Assembly (NCBI GenBank): GCA_021324355.1
Contig: JAJPJD010000025.1
Coordinates: 1 to 40,956, forward strand
Reading direction: 5' to 3'
Length of the DNA stretch: 40,956 bases
Source: Actinomycetota bacterium
GTDB lineage: Bacteria; Actinomycetota; Acidimicrobiia; Acidimicrobiales; RAAP-2
The position numbers and the translations under genes were made by a program. Numbering within the stretch: position 1 is the first letter of the stretch; each line of letters starts with the position of its first letter. The notes beneath the pieces are model-generated. The model searched no databases. It was not told the origin of the DNA and was given only the letters and a program-made list of their open reading frames with translations. Positions 17,204 through 24,640 of the stretch are shown here, piece by piece.

Positions 17204-18133
17204 TCAATGACTTTGCAGCATCAGGTCGGCGAGATCCTCGGGTTCCAGAAATGAAGGGGGCGGCGGAGGGCCCCAGTTGAACAGCCCCCGTGCCCCTTCC
17301 CAGACCTCTGGCCTCCAGAGTGCATCATCCACGATGCAGTCGAGGTCGGAGTAGTACTCGGTGAAGTTCCCCGCGGGATCTCTCAGGTACCAGAAGAAGT
17401 TTGATCCGACATGATGCCGGCCGAGGCCCCAGACATGACGGCTCGGATCGGCTTCCAACATTCGGGTGGCGCCGCGTCCGACCTCATCCACATCGTCGAC
17501 CTCCCAGGCACTGTGATGGAGGAACGGCACCGGAGCCTGCTGAACGAGGACATTATGGTGATCTGGCGAACAGCGAAGGAATGCTGCAAGGCCTGGCACC
17601 GTGTCGCTCAGTTTGAACCCAAGCCCGTCACGGAAGAAGCGCTGAGACCGTTCCTGGTCGACCGACCCGAGAACGACGTGCCCGAGCCGCCGCGGCTTGA
17701 CCGGCCCCTCGCGCAGGATGGCGGCGGACCTCTCGTTCGGGCGGCTGACGCTACCGGGACCGTTGTAGGCGACCGCTTCAGCCGGCGCCTGCCTTATCCG
17801 AGGAGCGATGGCAACGACGACACTGACGCCAGTCGCAGCCTCGACGGTCGTGATGGCCCTCTGGTCACGGTGGGCTGCTTCGCCGAGCTCGTCGAGCGAA
17901 TGTTCTATCCGATCGAGGTCGTCCGGATCGTCGGCGCCGATGCGGAGCTCGACTAGACGGCGCCGGTTCGACTGGACAAGCCTGAGTTGCTCACCTCCGT
18001 CGACGGTCGCGAATGCGGCCTGCCCAGCCACCGCAAGGGGGATGCGCTCGAGGCCGAACTCCTGGTAGTAGGCCGCGGCTTGTTCAACATTCGGTACCCC
18101 GATGGTGATGCCCACAAGACCGTGCAAGCTCAT
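17204..18133 (-). CDS. type I extradiol ring-cleavage dioxygenase (VOC superfamily, BphC-like)
   Basis: A 309-residue, two-domain vicinal-oxygen-chelate protein, the size usual for 2,3-dihydroxybiphenyl- and catechol-2,3-dioxygenases. The second domain keeps all expected active-site residues: metal ligands His152 (RLGHVVLGS), His207 (FLHHSAWEV) and Glu259 (GNFTEYYSD), and second-shell His192/193 (SPDHHNVLV), His240/241 (GLGRHHVGS) and Tyr249. It should therefore be an active Fe(II) or Mn(II) enzyme that opens a catechol next to the hydroxyls. ATG 18133 overlaps the stop of the FAH-family gene (ATGA), so the two are translationally coupled. The C-terminal tail (GLFNWGPPPPPSFLEPEDLA) is long. 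Substrate is unknown; the side-chain pocket cannot be judged by eye. Confidence 0.9.
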   Translation of the reverse strand: MSLHGLVGITIGVPNVEQAAAYYQEFGLERIPLAVAGQAAFATVDGGEQLRLVQSNRRRLVELRIGADDPDDLDRIEHSLDELGEAAHRDQRAITTVEAATGVSVVVAIAPRIRQAPAEAVAYNGPGSVSRPNERSAAILREGPVKPRRLGHVVLGSVDQERSQRFFRDGLGFKLSDTVPGLAAFLRCSPDHHNVLVQQAPVPFLHHSAWEVDDVDEVGRGATRMLEADPSRHVWGLGRHHVGSNFFWYLRDPAGNFTEYYSDLDCIVDDALWRPEVWEGARGLFNWGPPPPPSFLEPEDLADLMLQSH

Positions 18134-19017
18134 TTGTCCTTCTCCTCCTCAGAAGCGGTCGCGGGGTGGTATCGGGGTCCAGCCACAAACCGGTTCTCCA
18201 ACTCCCCTACTCCTTCGACCCAACTGCGCAAGACTGCACCAGGACCGATGAATCGCGCTGGCTGTCGCGCCATGCCGACACCTGCCGGCGTTCCGGTGAA
18301 GATCAAATCCCCAGGAAGGAGCGGGCAAATCCGAGACAGCTCGGCGATGATGTCCCCAACGCTCCAAATCATTTCGGACGTTCGAGCCCGCTGGACAACT
18401 TCTCCGTCGAGTTCACAGCCCAGCTCTAGATCTTCGGGATCGGGAACTTCGTCGACTGTCACCAGCCAGGGTCCCAATGGTGCGAAGCCTCGGTGGGACT
18501 TCCCCAGCGAGAATTGCGGTCGGGCCCCTGCTAACTGGAGCTTCCGATCTGAGAGGTCTTGGCCGACGGTGATGCCGGCCACGTGCGACCATGCTGCTTC
18601 GTAGGCCACCTCCCAAGCGATCCTACCGATCACCACCACGAGCTCAACCTCCCAATCAACGGCCGGCGACGGGAGACTCACGGTTGCTCTTGGCCCGGTT
18701 ATGGCGGTTGGGAACTTGGTGAACACGCAGAGATCTGACGGTCGCTTGTGACCTGCTTCCTCTGCGTGGTCCCCATAGTTCAGGGCCAGCGCAAACACCT
18801 GCCGCGGCCTGGGCACCGGGGCCCACAACGCATTCAGGTCGATCGGTTCGTCCGCCTGGGACTCCCGACCGGAGGCCCACTCGGCGAACTCCGGCCACCG
18901 CTCGAAGAGCTCCATGACATCGGAGGAGAATCTGCCAGCGCTAGCCCGCTCGACGTCCAGACCTACCCCCTCCCCGCTGATCACGACTGCCCGACCCAAC
19001 AGATTCGCAAGTTTCAC
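18130..19017 (-). CDS. fumarylacetoacetate hydrolase (FAH) family enzyme
   Basis: A 295-residue member of the FAH superfamily, which includes fumarylpyruvate hydrolases, 2-hydroxypentadienoate hydratases and HpcE-type isomerase/decarboxylases. Metal ligands are visible as Glu123 and Glu125 (VDWEVELVVVIGR) and Asp154 (TVGQDLSDR), with Lys173 (LGKSHRGFAPLGPWL) and the late GDLIFTGTPAGVG motif. The first 65 residues or so form the smaller N-terminal domain. In the operon it would process the chain released after ring cleavage, for example as a hydratase. The downstream aldolase and acetaldehyde dehydrogenase of classical pathways are not in this window, so a hydrolytic variant of the pathway is equally possible. 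Confidence 0.88.
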   Translation of the reverse strand: MKLANLLGRAVVISGEGVGLDVERASAGRFSSDVMELFERWPEFAEWASGRESQADEPIDLNALWAPVPRPRQVFALALNYGDHAEEAGHKRPSDLCVFTKFPTAITGPRATVSLPSPAVDWEVELVVVIGRIAWEVAYEAAWSHVAGITVGQDLSDRKLQLAGARPQFSLGKSHRGFAPLGPWLVTVDEVPDPEDLELGCELDGEVVQRARTSEMIWSVGDIIAELSRICPLLPGDLIFTGTPAGVGMARQPARFIGPGAVLRSWVEGVGELENRFVAGPRYHPATASEEEKDK

Positions 19018-19066
19018 GTTCGGCTACCCTGATTCTCTCTACACACGACTCGGACCACGGGTGGTC

Positions 19067-20080
19067 TCACCGTTCTCTCACCGCACTTGCCGTTGCCACG
19101 TGTACCTGGCGCTTCTCCTTGTCCGCGGCCATCCCCTGTGCTCCCGCTCGCCGCTTCCATGCCGACTCGAGGCGCTTGCCAACCGAAAGGGCGGTCGGCC
19201 AGATACCGCTCGGCGCAAACCGCAAAACGGCCACCAACAGCACGCCCTCGATGATCGAGCTCGCTACCCCGAGGTTCTGCAACCCTTGGGTCAAAATCAG
19301 GTACACAAGGATCACGCCCAGCAGGGGGCCCACCGCCGTCCCAATCCCTCCGGCGACGACGAAGAGGCTGGCGTTGATGGTCCACTCCATGGAGAACGAC
19401 CCCGCAGGGCTCACCGAGACCGACTGCAGCGCGCTCAGCTGCCCCGCCAGCCCCATCAGGATCCCGCTCGCCACAAACGGCACGAGCCTGTAGGTCGAGG
19501 TCGCGATGCCCAACCCAGCTGCCGCCTGCTCGTCATCTCGGACAGCTCGCAGCCGAAGACCGAATCGACTGTCCTGCACGTACAAGGTGGTCGCGAGAGC
19601 AACTACGAGCACGACGACGCCTGCCCGCAGCACAGTCGAGTCCGACGGCAGCTGTGCGATCGGCAGTGTGAACCCGCTGCCTCCGCCAGCCCACGTCCAC
19701 AACTGTGCTCCGGCCTGAAGCCCGACCGCGACCACCAAGGTCGCGACCGCGAAGTACGCACCTTTGACGCGTAGCAGTGGCAGGCCAACCACCAGCCCGA
19801 ACGCGGCGCACACCACGAGCCCAGCCAAGCCTGCCTCCAACCACCCCCATCCCAAGTGCACCATCGCGAGACCGCAGGCGTAGGCCCCGACACCAGTAAA
19901 GGCACCGACACCCAGCGAAAGCTGGCCCCCGTATCCGACGACCACATTCCATGCCAAGGCAATGGTCATGTCGGTGACCAACGTCACCGCGGTGTACTGG
20001 GTGGCGGGCGCAAGCACCGCGGGCATGCACAGGCCTATGGCCAGGACTGCAGCGACGATGAACCAGCTCCTCCTCCTCAC
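19067..20080 (-). CDS. HAAT-family ABC transporter permease (LivM type)
   Basis: A 337-residue inner-membrane permease with eight or more hydrophobic segments, from FIVAAVLAIGLCMPAVLAPA to VAVLRFAPSGIWPTA. It has the LivM signature stretch NVVVGYGGQLSLGVGAFTGVGAY after the second segment and the coupling-helix region RDDEQAAAGLGIATSTYRL. The GTG start at 20080 overlaps the livH-type stop as GTGA. Together with the LivH-like permease, the binding protein and the fused ATPase it makes a complete hydrophobic-amino-acid-type importer. In this context the importer more likely carries the aromatic acid degraded by the downstream enzymes than leucine or valine; that is inferred from the operon, not the sequence. 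Confidence 0.92.
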   Translation of the reverse strand: MRRRSWFIVAAVLAIGLCMPAVLAPATQYTAVTLVTDMTIALAWNVVVGYGGQLSLGVGAFTGVGAYACGLAMVHLGWGWLEAGLAGLVVCAAFGLVVGLPLLRVKGAYFAVATLVVAVGLQAGAQLWTWAGGGSGFTLPIAQLPSDSTVLRAGVVVLVVALATTLYVQDSRFGLRLRAVRDDEQAAAGLGIATSTYRLVPFVASGILMGLAGQLSALQSVSVSPAGSFSMEWTINASLFVVAGGIGTAVGPLLGVILVYLILTQGLQNLGVASSIIEGVLLVAVLRFAPSGIWPTALSVGKRLESAWKRRAGAQGMAADKEKRQVHVATASAVRER

Positions 20081-20946
20081 CGTATGCCAAGCTCTCGACG
20101 CTTCAGGATCCCCGAGGGGAAGACGATCAAGAAGACCAGCAGAAAGACGTAGACGGCCAGATCCGTGCTGCTCTGCCCGATGACGGCACCGGCGATCGCC
20201 TGGAGCAGCCCGACGAACATCCCTGCAACTACCGCGCCAATCACGTTGCCGATCCCGCAGATCACCATCACGGTGAAGCTGAACACCAGCAGTGACAAGC
20301 CGCTGGTCGGCGACACGCTCTGGCCGACTGCGAGGATGACTCCAGCCGCTGCCGCGAGCACTCCTGCAAGCCCAAAGGTCAGGGCAAACACGCGCTCGAC
20401 ATCGACACCGAGCAGGCGCGCAGTCGACGCATCAGCCGCAGCAGCACGGACCGTTCGCCCGAAATGTGTCCGGTACAGGAGGAACCAGGTGCACGCTGCC
20501 AGTACGGCCCCGGTGATGAACGCGACCACATACAAGGTCTCGATGCGCACTCCAAGAACGGTGAAGCCGGTGTCGCCCCAAAATGCCGGCAACGAAGCCG
20601 GGTTGGCTCCGAAAAGCTCCTGGTAAAGGGACTCGAGAAGCAGCGACAGGCCGAACGTCACGACCAGCAGGGCCAGTGGTTCCCTGGTGACCAAGCTGTT
20701 AAGCAGCCACTTCTGCACGACGTAGCACCCGCAGAAGATGGCCACTGCGACGATTGGCAACAACCACAGGGGGTCCCAACCCAGCACGCCGTGGAGCGCG
20801 ATTGCGAGGTACGCGCCACCGACCAAGATGTCGCCCTGGGCGAGGTTGATCAACCTGACAACTCCCGCCAAGAGCGACAACCCCATGCCCACGAGGCCGT
20901 AAAGGCTCCCGATCAAGAGGCCGTTGATGGCAACGGTCAGGCTCAC
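20077..20946 (-). CDS. HAAT-family ABC transporter permease (LivH type)
   Basis: A 289-residue polytopic permease with the canonical LivH beginning INGLLIGSLYGLVGMGLSLL, followed by GVVRLINLAQGDILVGGAY and the coupling segment GRTVRAAAADASTARLLGVD. Eight hydrophobic segments can be traced. It is the partner of the LivM-like permease, whose GTG overlaps its stop, and begins 31 nt after the binding-protein gene. It forms one half of the membrane channel of the importer. Confidence 0.93.
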   Translation of the reverse strand: MSLTVAINGLLIGSLYGLVGMGLSLLAGVVRLINLAQGDILVGGAYLAIALHGVLGWDPLWLLPIVAVAIFCGCYVVQKWLLNSLVTREPLALLVVTFGLSLLLESLYQELFGANPASLPAFWGDTGFTVLGVRIETLYVVAFITGAVLAACTWFLLYRTHFGRTVRAAAADASTARLLGVDVERVFALTFGLAGVLAAAAGVILAVGQSVSPTSGLSLLVFSFTVMVICGIGNVIGAVVAGMFVGLLQAIAGAVIGQSSTDLAVYVFLLVFLIVFPSGILKRRELGIR

Positions 20947-20977
20947 GTCCCCTGTTCCCTCTGCTCAGCCGTCTTCC

Positions 20978-22168
20978 TTATCCACCCAACCCCGATGGCG
21001 GAAACTCCACCTTCGTTCCCGGAACTGGCGGGTACACCTGTACCACCTTCTTGTTCTGCCATTGGGCTAGGAAGGTGTTGCCGCTCCAGACATGCTGGGA
21101 GTTGAACTCGATGTGGCCGAGGGGATAGGCGCCGTTAGTCTTCTTGATTGCCGCGTTGATCGCTGCCGGGCTCGTCGAATGAGCACGTGTTATGGCGTCG
21201 AGCAACACCTCCATCGTCGTGTACGCAGTGACCGCCGATTCCTGATCGATGACGTCACCGCGGTACACGCGGTTGAACACCGCGGCCAGCTTCTTTGCCT
21301 CTGGCAGGCCCGACGTAGGTGTCCAGTTCATGCCCAATAGCGCTCCGTTGCCGAGCGCGCCCAGCTGAGTCCACGTCGGGAGGGCACCGCACTGGTTCGC
21401 CAGCGCCACCTTCGGCACATACCCCAACGCCTTCATCTGCTTCCACAGGTTGAAGCAGTCTGGACCAGGCATCTGTACTACCAACACCTGTGCCTGGGAG
21501 CTCTTCGCCTCCTGGATGAAGCTCGAAAAGTCCGTGGTGCCTAGCGGAACCGCCGAGTTCACCACAACGTCGTACCCACCTTGGCTCGCTTCAGCTTTCG
21601 TCACCGCGCTCGCACCTTGGCCCTCTGGATCAGAACTGACCACGATGGCAACTTTCCGATCAGTCGTCCCCAATGACGGAATGACCGTCGAGAACAGTCG
21701 CGGATTGAACAGGTTCACGAAGATGTTCCAGGCCCACTGGCCGTTGAACTGCTCAACCAGCTCATTTGGGATGGCTGTTCCTACGAGGGGGATCTTGAGC
21801 GCGTTTGCGATTGGAGCCTCGGCGACGTTTAGGTCGCAACAGCCGCTCACCAATGCGACCGCATGGTCGCTCAACACCAACGTATGAACCTGCTCCGCGA
21901 GCAGCGAATCGCTCGAACGATTGTCCAACACGACCAGTTGCACCGGGTGCCGTACTCGACCGACGCGCAGCCCTCCCACGGCATTGACTTCCTTTACCGC
22001 CTCCCGATACCCCACTACTAACGTGGGGATCGCTTCGCTCCCGGTCTCGGCGATGCTCAGACCGATCACGATTGGAGACCCCTTGGGTGCTGCTGAGGCG
22101 CTGCCAGTCAGGGCTACACCAATCATCAGGCACAGGGTGATGCCTACCGAAGCAATCCTTCTAATCAT
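20978..22168 (-). CDS. ABC transporter substrate-binding protein (LivK / periplasmic-binding type 1)
   Basis: A 396-residue secreted binding protein. The N terminus MIRRIASVGITLCLMIGVAL is a signal peptide with probable cleavage after ASA. No lipobox Cys is evident, so it is either anchored otherwise or free. The mature part starts SPIVIGLSIAETGSEAIPT, the usual strand-loop of amino-acid-type binding proteins, and continues with DNRSSDSLLAEQVHTLVL and LVSGCCDLNVAEAPIANAL. The ATG at 22168 is preferred over 22186 because GGGAGAG lies about 9 nt upstream and the signal peptide then starts at once. This start overlaps the end of the ATPase gene by 8 nt. The ligand determines the operon's substrate and would be the most informative thing to test. 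Confidence 0.9.
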   Translation of the reverse strand: MIRRIASVGITLCLMIGVALTGSASAAPKGSPIVIGLSIAETGSEAIPTLVVGYREAVKEVNAVGGLRVGRVRHPVQLVVLDNRSSDSLLAEQVHTLVLSDHAVALVSGCCDLNVAEAPIANALKIPLVGTAIPNELVEQFNGQWAWNIFVNLFNPRLFSTVIPSLGTTDRKVAIVVSSDPEGQGASAVTKAEASQGGYDVVVNSAVPLGTTDFSSFIQEAKSSQAQVLVVQMPGPDCFNLWKQMKALGYVPKVALANQCGALPTWTQLGALGNGALLGMNWTPTSGLPEAKKLAAVFNRVYRGDVIDQESAVTAYTTMEVLLDAITRAHSTSPAAINAAIKKTNGAYPLGHIEFNSQHVWSGNTFLAQWQNKKVVQVYPPVPGTKVEFPPSGLGG

Positions 22169-23696
22169 TCGATGCTTCTCTCCCAAAGTAGACGGAATCT
22201 AGGTACTCATCGTCAAACAACTTGCCGGGATGCCCCTCATAGGTAACTCGCCCGCGAAGCAGGACGTACACCCAATGTGCTGCATCGAGGCACCGTTGCA
22301 CGTCCTGTTCGATGAGGATCACCATTACTCCCGCTTTTGCGATCCTCAGGATCCCCTCATAGATGGCGTCTATCGCCATAGGCGCCAGTCCGAGCGTTAG
22401 CTCGTCACAGATGAGCAGTTTTGGCTCGTTCATGAGTGCCCGACCGATGGCAAGCATTTGCTGTTCACCGCCGGAGAGGGTTCCGGCAACTTGTCGCTGC
22501 CGTTCAGCCAGACGCGGGAAAAGGTCGTACACCGCGGCCAGGCGCTCGTGGACTCGTGACCGAACTCCACAGGCGACATCGAGGTTCTCGGCAACGGTGA
22601 GGTTCCCGAAGACATGGCGGCCCTCAGGACAGTGACAGATTCCCATCCGGGCCCTGAGATGGGTTCGCAGAGTTGTGATGTCCTGACCGAATGCTCGGAC
22701 CGTGCCCGCAGTTGCCGGCACCAGGCCACTCAGCACCGAAGCCAAGGTCGACTTTCCGGCTCCGTTCGCCCCGATGACGCCCACGATCTCGCCCTCGCAC
22801 ACCTGGAGGTTCACACCCGACACGGCAACGACATCGCCGTAGCGCGCCGTGACGTCGACCAGTTCGACGAGCGGTTCGGGACGCGACGCAACGGTCGGCG
22901 TTTCTTGTGCTCGGGCCTTCTGTACCCCTAGGTAGACCCGCCGCACGTCTTCGTTCTGGGCAACTTCGGCTGGGCTGCCCTCGGTGACCACTCGTCCCCA
23001 GTCCAAGACCAGCACTCGGTCGACCAGATCACGGATGACCCGCTCAATGTGTTCGACGACGACGACCGTGGTCCCCTGGTGGTGGATGTCGGCGACCAGC
23101 GCGATCACTGCGTCCAAGTCCCTGCCGTTGAGGCCCGCTGCGACCTCATCGAGGAGCAGGACCGACGGCTCGAGGGCAAGGGCACGCGCAACCTCGAGGC
23201 GCTTCAAGTCCAACAGGCCGAGGGACCTGGGCAAGGTTGCCGCCTTGTCCTGCAGGCCACAGCGCTCCAGCACCTGACGCACCTGTGCATCGGGCTTGGG
23301 CGACCGCACCGGGCCAAGGGCTCGCCGCTGCGACGCAAAGAGCGCCGCCCGCACGTTGTCATACACTGACAGCGACCGGAAGGGTCGCGGCGCCTGGCTC
23401 GCCATGGCGACCCCCAGCCGAGCGATCCGGTGCACTGGCTGGCCGGCCAACGGCTGTCCAAACAGGCACACCCGACCCTGGTCGGGTCTCAGCAGGCCCG
23501 CGATCAGCTTGAGCAACGTGCTCTTGCCGGCACCGTTGGGCCCAATGATCCCGACCGCCGACCCTTCCTCCACCGACCAGGTCACGCCGTCGACGGCGGT
23601 CACGCCCCCGAAGCGCTTGGTCACCCCAACCAGGTCCAGCGCCATGGCCGGCGCGCCCCGTGGCGCCTCGGCCGCGAGCAGCGACTCGGCGCTCAC
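22161..23696 (-). CDS. fused LivG-LivF ABC transporter ATPase
   Basis: A single 511-residue chain holding two complete ATP-binding cassettes. Cassette 1 (about residues 18-255) is LivG-like: Walker A GIIGPNGAGKST, a degenerate signature SLGLLDLKRLEVARAL, Walker B SVLLLDEVAAGLN and H-loop VVVEHIERV. Cassette 2 (about 270-505) is LivF-like: Walker A GVIGANGAGKST, signature LSGGEQQMLAIGRAL, Walker B KLLICDELTLGLAP. The two are usually separate genes. The linker of about 20 residues is rich in Glu, Pro and Ala. GTG 23696 is supported by GGAGGGG ending 7 nt upstream; an internal ATG 17 codons later is possible. It is the first gene of the catabolic operon, with a promoter at 23751-23780. Confidence 0.92.
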   Translation of the reverse strand: MSAESLLAAEAPRGAPAMALDLVGVTKRFGGVTAVDGVTWSVEEGSAVGIIGPNGAGKSTLLKLIAGLLRPDQGRVCLFGQPLAGQPVHRIARLGVAMASQAPRPFRSLSVYDNVRAALFASQRRALGPVRSPKPDAQVRQVLERCGLQDKAATLPRSLGLLDLKRLEVARALALEPSVLLLDEVAAGLNGRDLDAVIALVADIHHQGTTVVVVEHIERVIRDLVDRVLVLDWGRVVTEGSPAEVAQNEDVRRVYLGVQKARAQETPTVASRPEPLVELVDVTARYGDVVAVSGVNLQVCEGEIVGVIGANGAGKSTLASVLSGLVPATAGTVRAFGQDITTLRTHLRARMGICHCPEGRHVFGNLTVAENLDVACGVRSRVHERLAAVYDLFPRLAERQRQVAGTLSGGEQQMLAIGRALMNEPKLLICDELTLGLAPMAIDAIYEGILRIAKAGVMVILIEQDVQRCLDAAHWVYVLLRGRVTYEGHPGKLFDDEYLDSVYFGREASND

Positions 23697-23750
23697 CGCC
23701 AGGCCCCTCCGGTCCCGAATGTCCCGATCCCCTGCCGCATGCGGAGCGGG

Positions 23751-23780
23751 AGGTTAGCCAGTCGAAAAGCGAGAACGCAA
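23751..23780 (-). promoter_or_regulatory. predicted promoter of the transport/catabolic operon
   Basis: The minus strand reads TTGCGT (23780-23775), an 18-nt spacer and TAACCT (23756-23751). Transcription would start near 23744, about 48 nt before the GTG of the ATPase gene. The inverted repeat proposed as the regulator's operator begins immediately upstream of the -35. Confidence 0.45.
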
Positions 23781-23808
23781 GTGCATATCGATATCCTCGC
23801 CTATGCAC
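23781..23808. promoter_or_regulatory. inverted repeat, candidate operator of the divergent GntR regulator
   Basis: GTGCATA (23781-23787) and TATGCAC (23802-23808) are perfect 7-bp inverted arms, with 21 bp between equivalent positions, about two helical turns. A second palindrome, ATATCGATAT, occupies 23785-23794. The site lies in the 137-bp divergent region between the regulator and the transport/catabolic operon, next to the operon's -35. GntR/FCD dimers commonly bind dyads in such divergent regions. Symmetry is seen directly; the function is inferred. Confidence 0.5.
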
Positions 23809-23833
23809 GATCAGAAGGTAAGCTCTCGCCGTT

Positions 23834-24559
23834 GTGACCGTCCAAGGTGCTCCCACGCCGACGCCGACCGGTGTCGGTGCCACCCGTGTCGAGCACGTCT
23901 ACGCGAGGCTGCGATCGGAGATCCTGAGCGGCCACCTTCGCCCGGGAACCCGCCTCCGGTTGGTGGAGATCGCAGAGCGCTTCTCGGTCAGCCAGACCGT
24001 CGTGCGGGAAGCGCTGACCCGGCTGGCCGAGCAGCGGGTGGTGACGTCAGAACCGCAACTCGGCTTTCGGGTCGCACCACTGACCCTCGACGACCTGACC
24101 GACCTCACCGAGGCGCGGGTTCACGTCGAAGGCCTGGTGTTCCATTTGGCGATCGAGCGGGGCGACCTGGCGTGGGAAGCCACAGTGGTCGCCGCCCATC
24201 ACCGGCTGAGCCGAACACCACAGCAGGGGCCCGATGGCGACGCCAACCCAGCGTGGCGCGACGCGCACGAGGCCTTCCACACGGCGTTGTTCGCCGGGTG
24301 CGGCAACCCCCGGCTCCTCCACGTTGCCCACAGCCTGCGCGACGCCGCCGCCCTCTACCGCATGTGGTCAGCACCGCTCGGTCACGACGAGGACCGAGAT
24401 GTCGCCGGAGAGCACCACCGGCTCCTCCAGGCGGTCCTGGCTCGAGATGCCGAGCTCGGCCAACGGCGACTTGCCGAGCACATCGAGCGCACGACCGCCG
24501 CGTTGAAGCCAGTCGCCGAGCAACTGGCACACGCCGACGAGCCCCCTGCGGACCTCTGA
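23834..24559 (+). CDS. GntR-family transcriptional regulator (FadR/FCD subfamily)
   Basis: A 241-residue regulator. Residues about 15-85 are the GntR winged helix: EHVYARLRSEILSGHLRPGTRL, then LVEIAERFSVSQTVVREAL with the recognition helix and LAEQRVVTSEPQLGFRV as wing. Residues about 95-225 are the helical FCD ligand domain. Its metal and effector residues are visible as DAHEAFHTALFAGCGNPRLL, GEHHRLLQAVL and AEHIERT, which fits binding of a carboxylated ligand through a divalent metal. The start is GTG 23834. Divergent from the catabolic operon and separated by an inverted repeat, it is most likely the pathway-specific regulator, relieved by the substrate or an intermediate. Confidence 0.9.
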   Translation: MTVQGAPTPTPTGVGATRVEHVYARLRSEILSGHLRPGTRLRLVEIAERFSVSQTVVREALTRLAEQRVVTSEPQLGFRVAPLTLDDLTDLTEARVHVEGLVFHLAIERGDLAWEATVVAAHHRLSRTPQQGPDGDANPAWRDAHEAFHTALFAGCGNPRLLHVAHSLRDAAALYRMWSAPLGHDEDRDVAGEHHRLLQAVLARDAELGQRRLAEHIERTTAALKPVAEQLAHADEPPADL

Positions 24560-24640
24560 CGCCCCGGCATCGGGTCCGCCCAGCGGCCCACCGAGGCCCC
24601 GGTCTCCGCACTGGTGCCCGGCATCGCGGCGATTCGGCGA

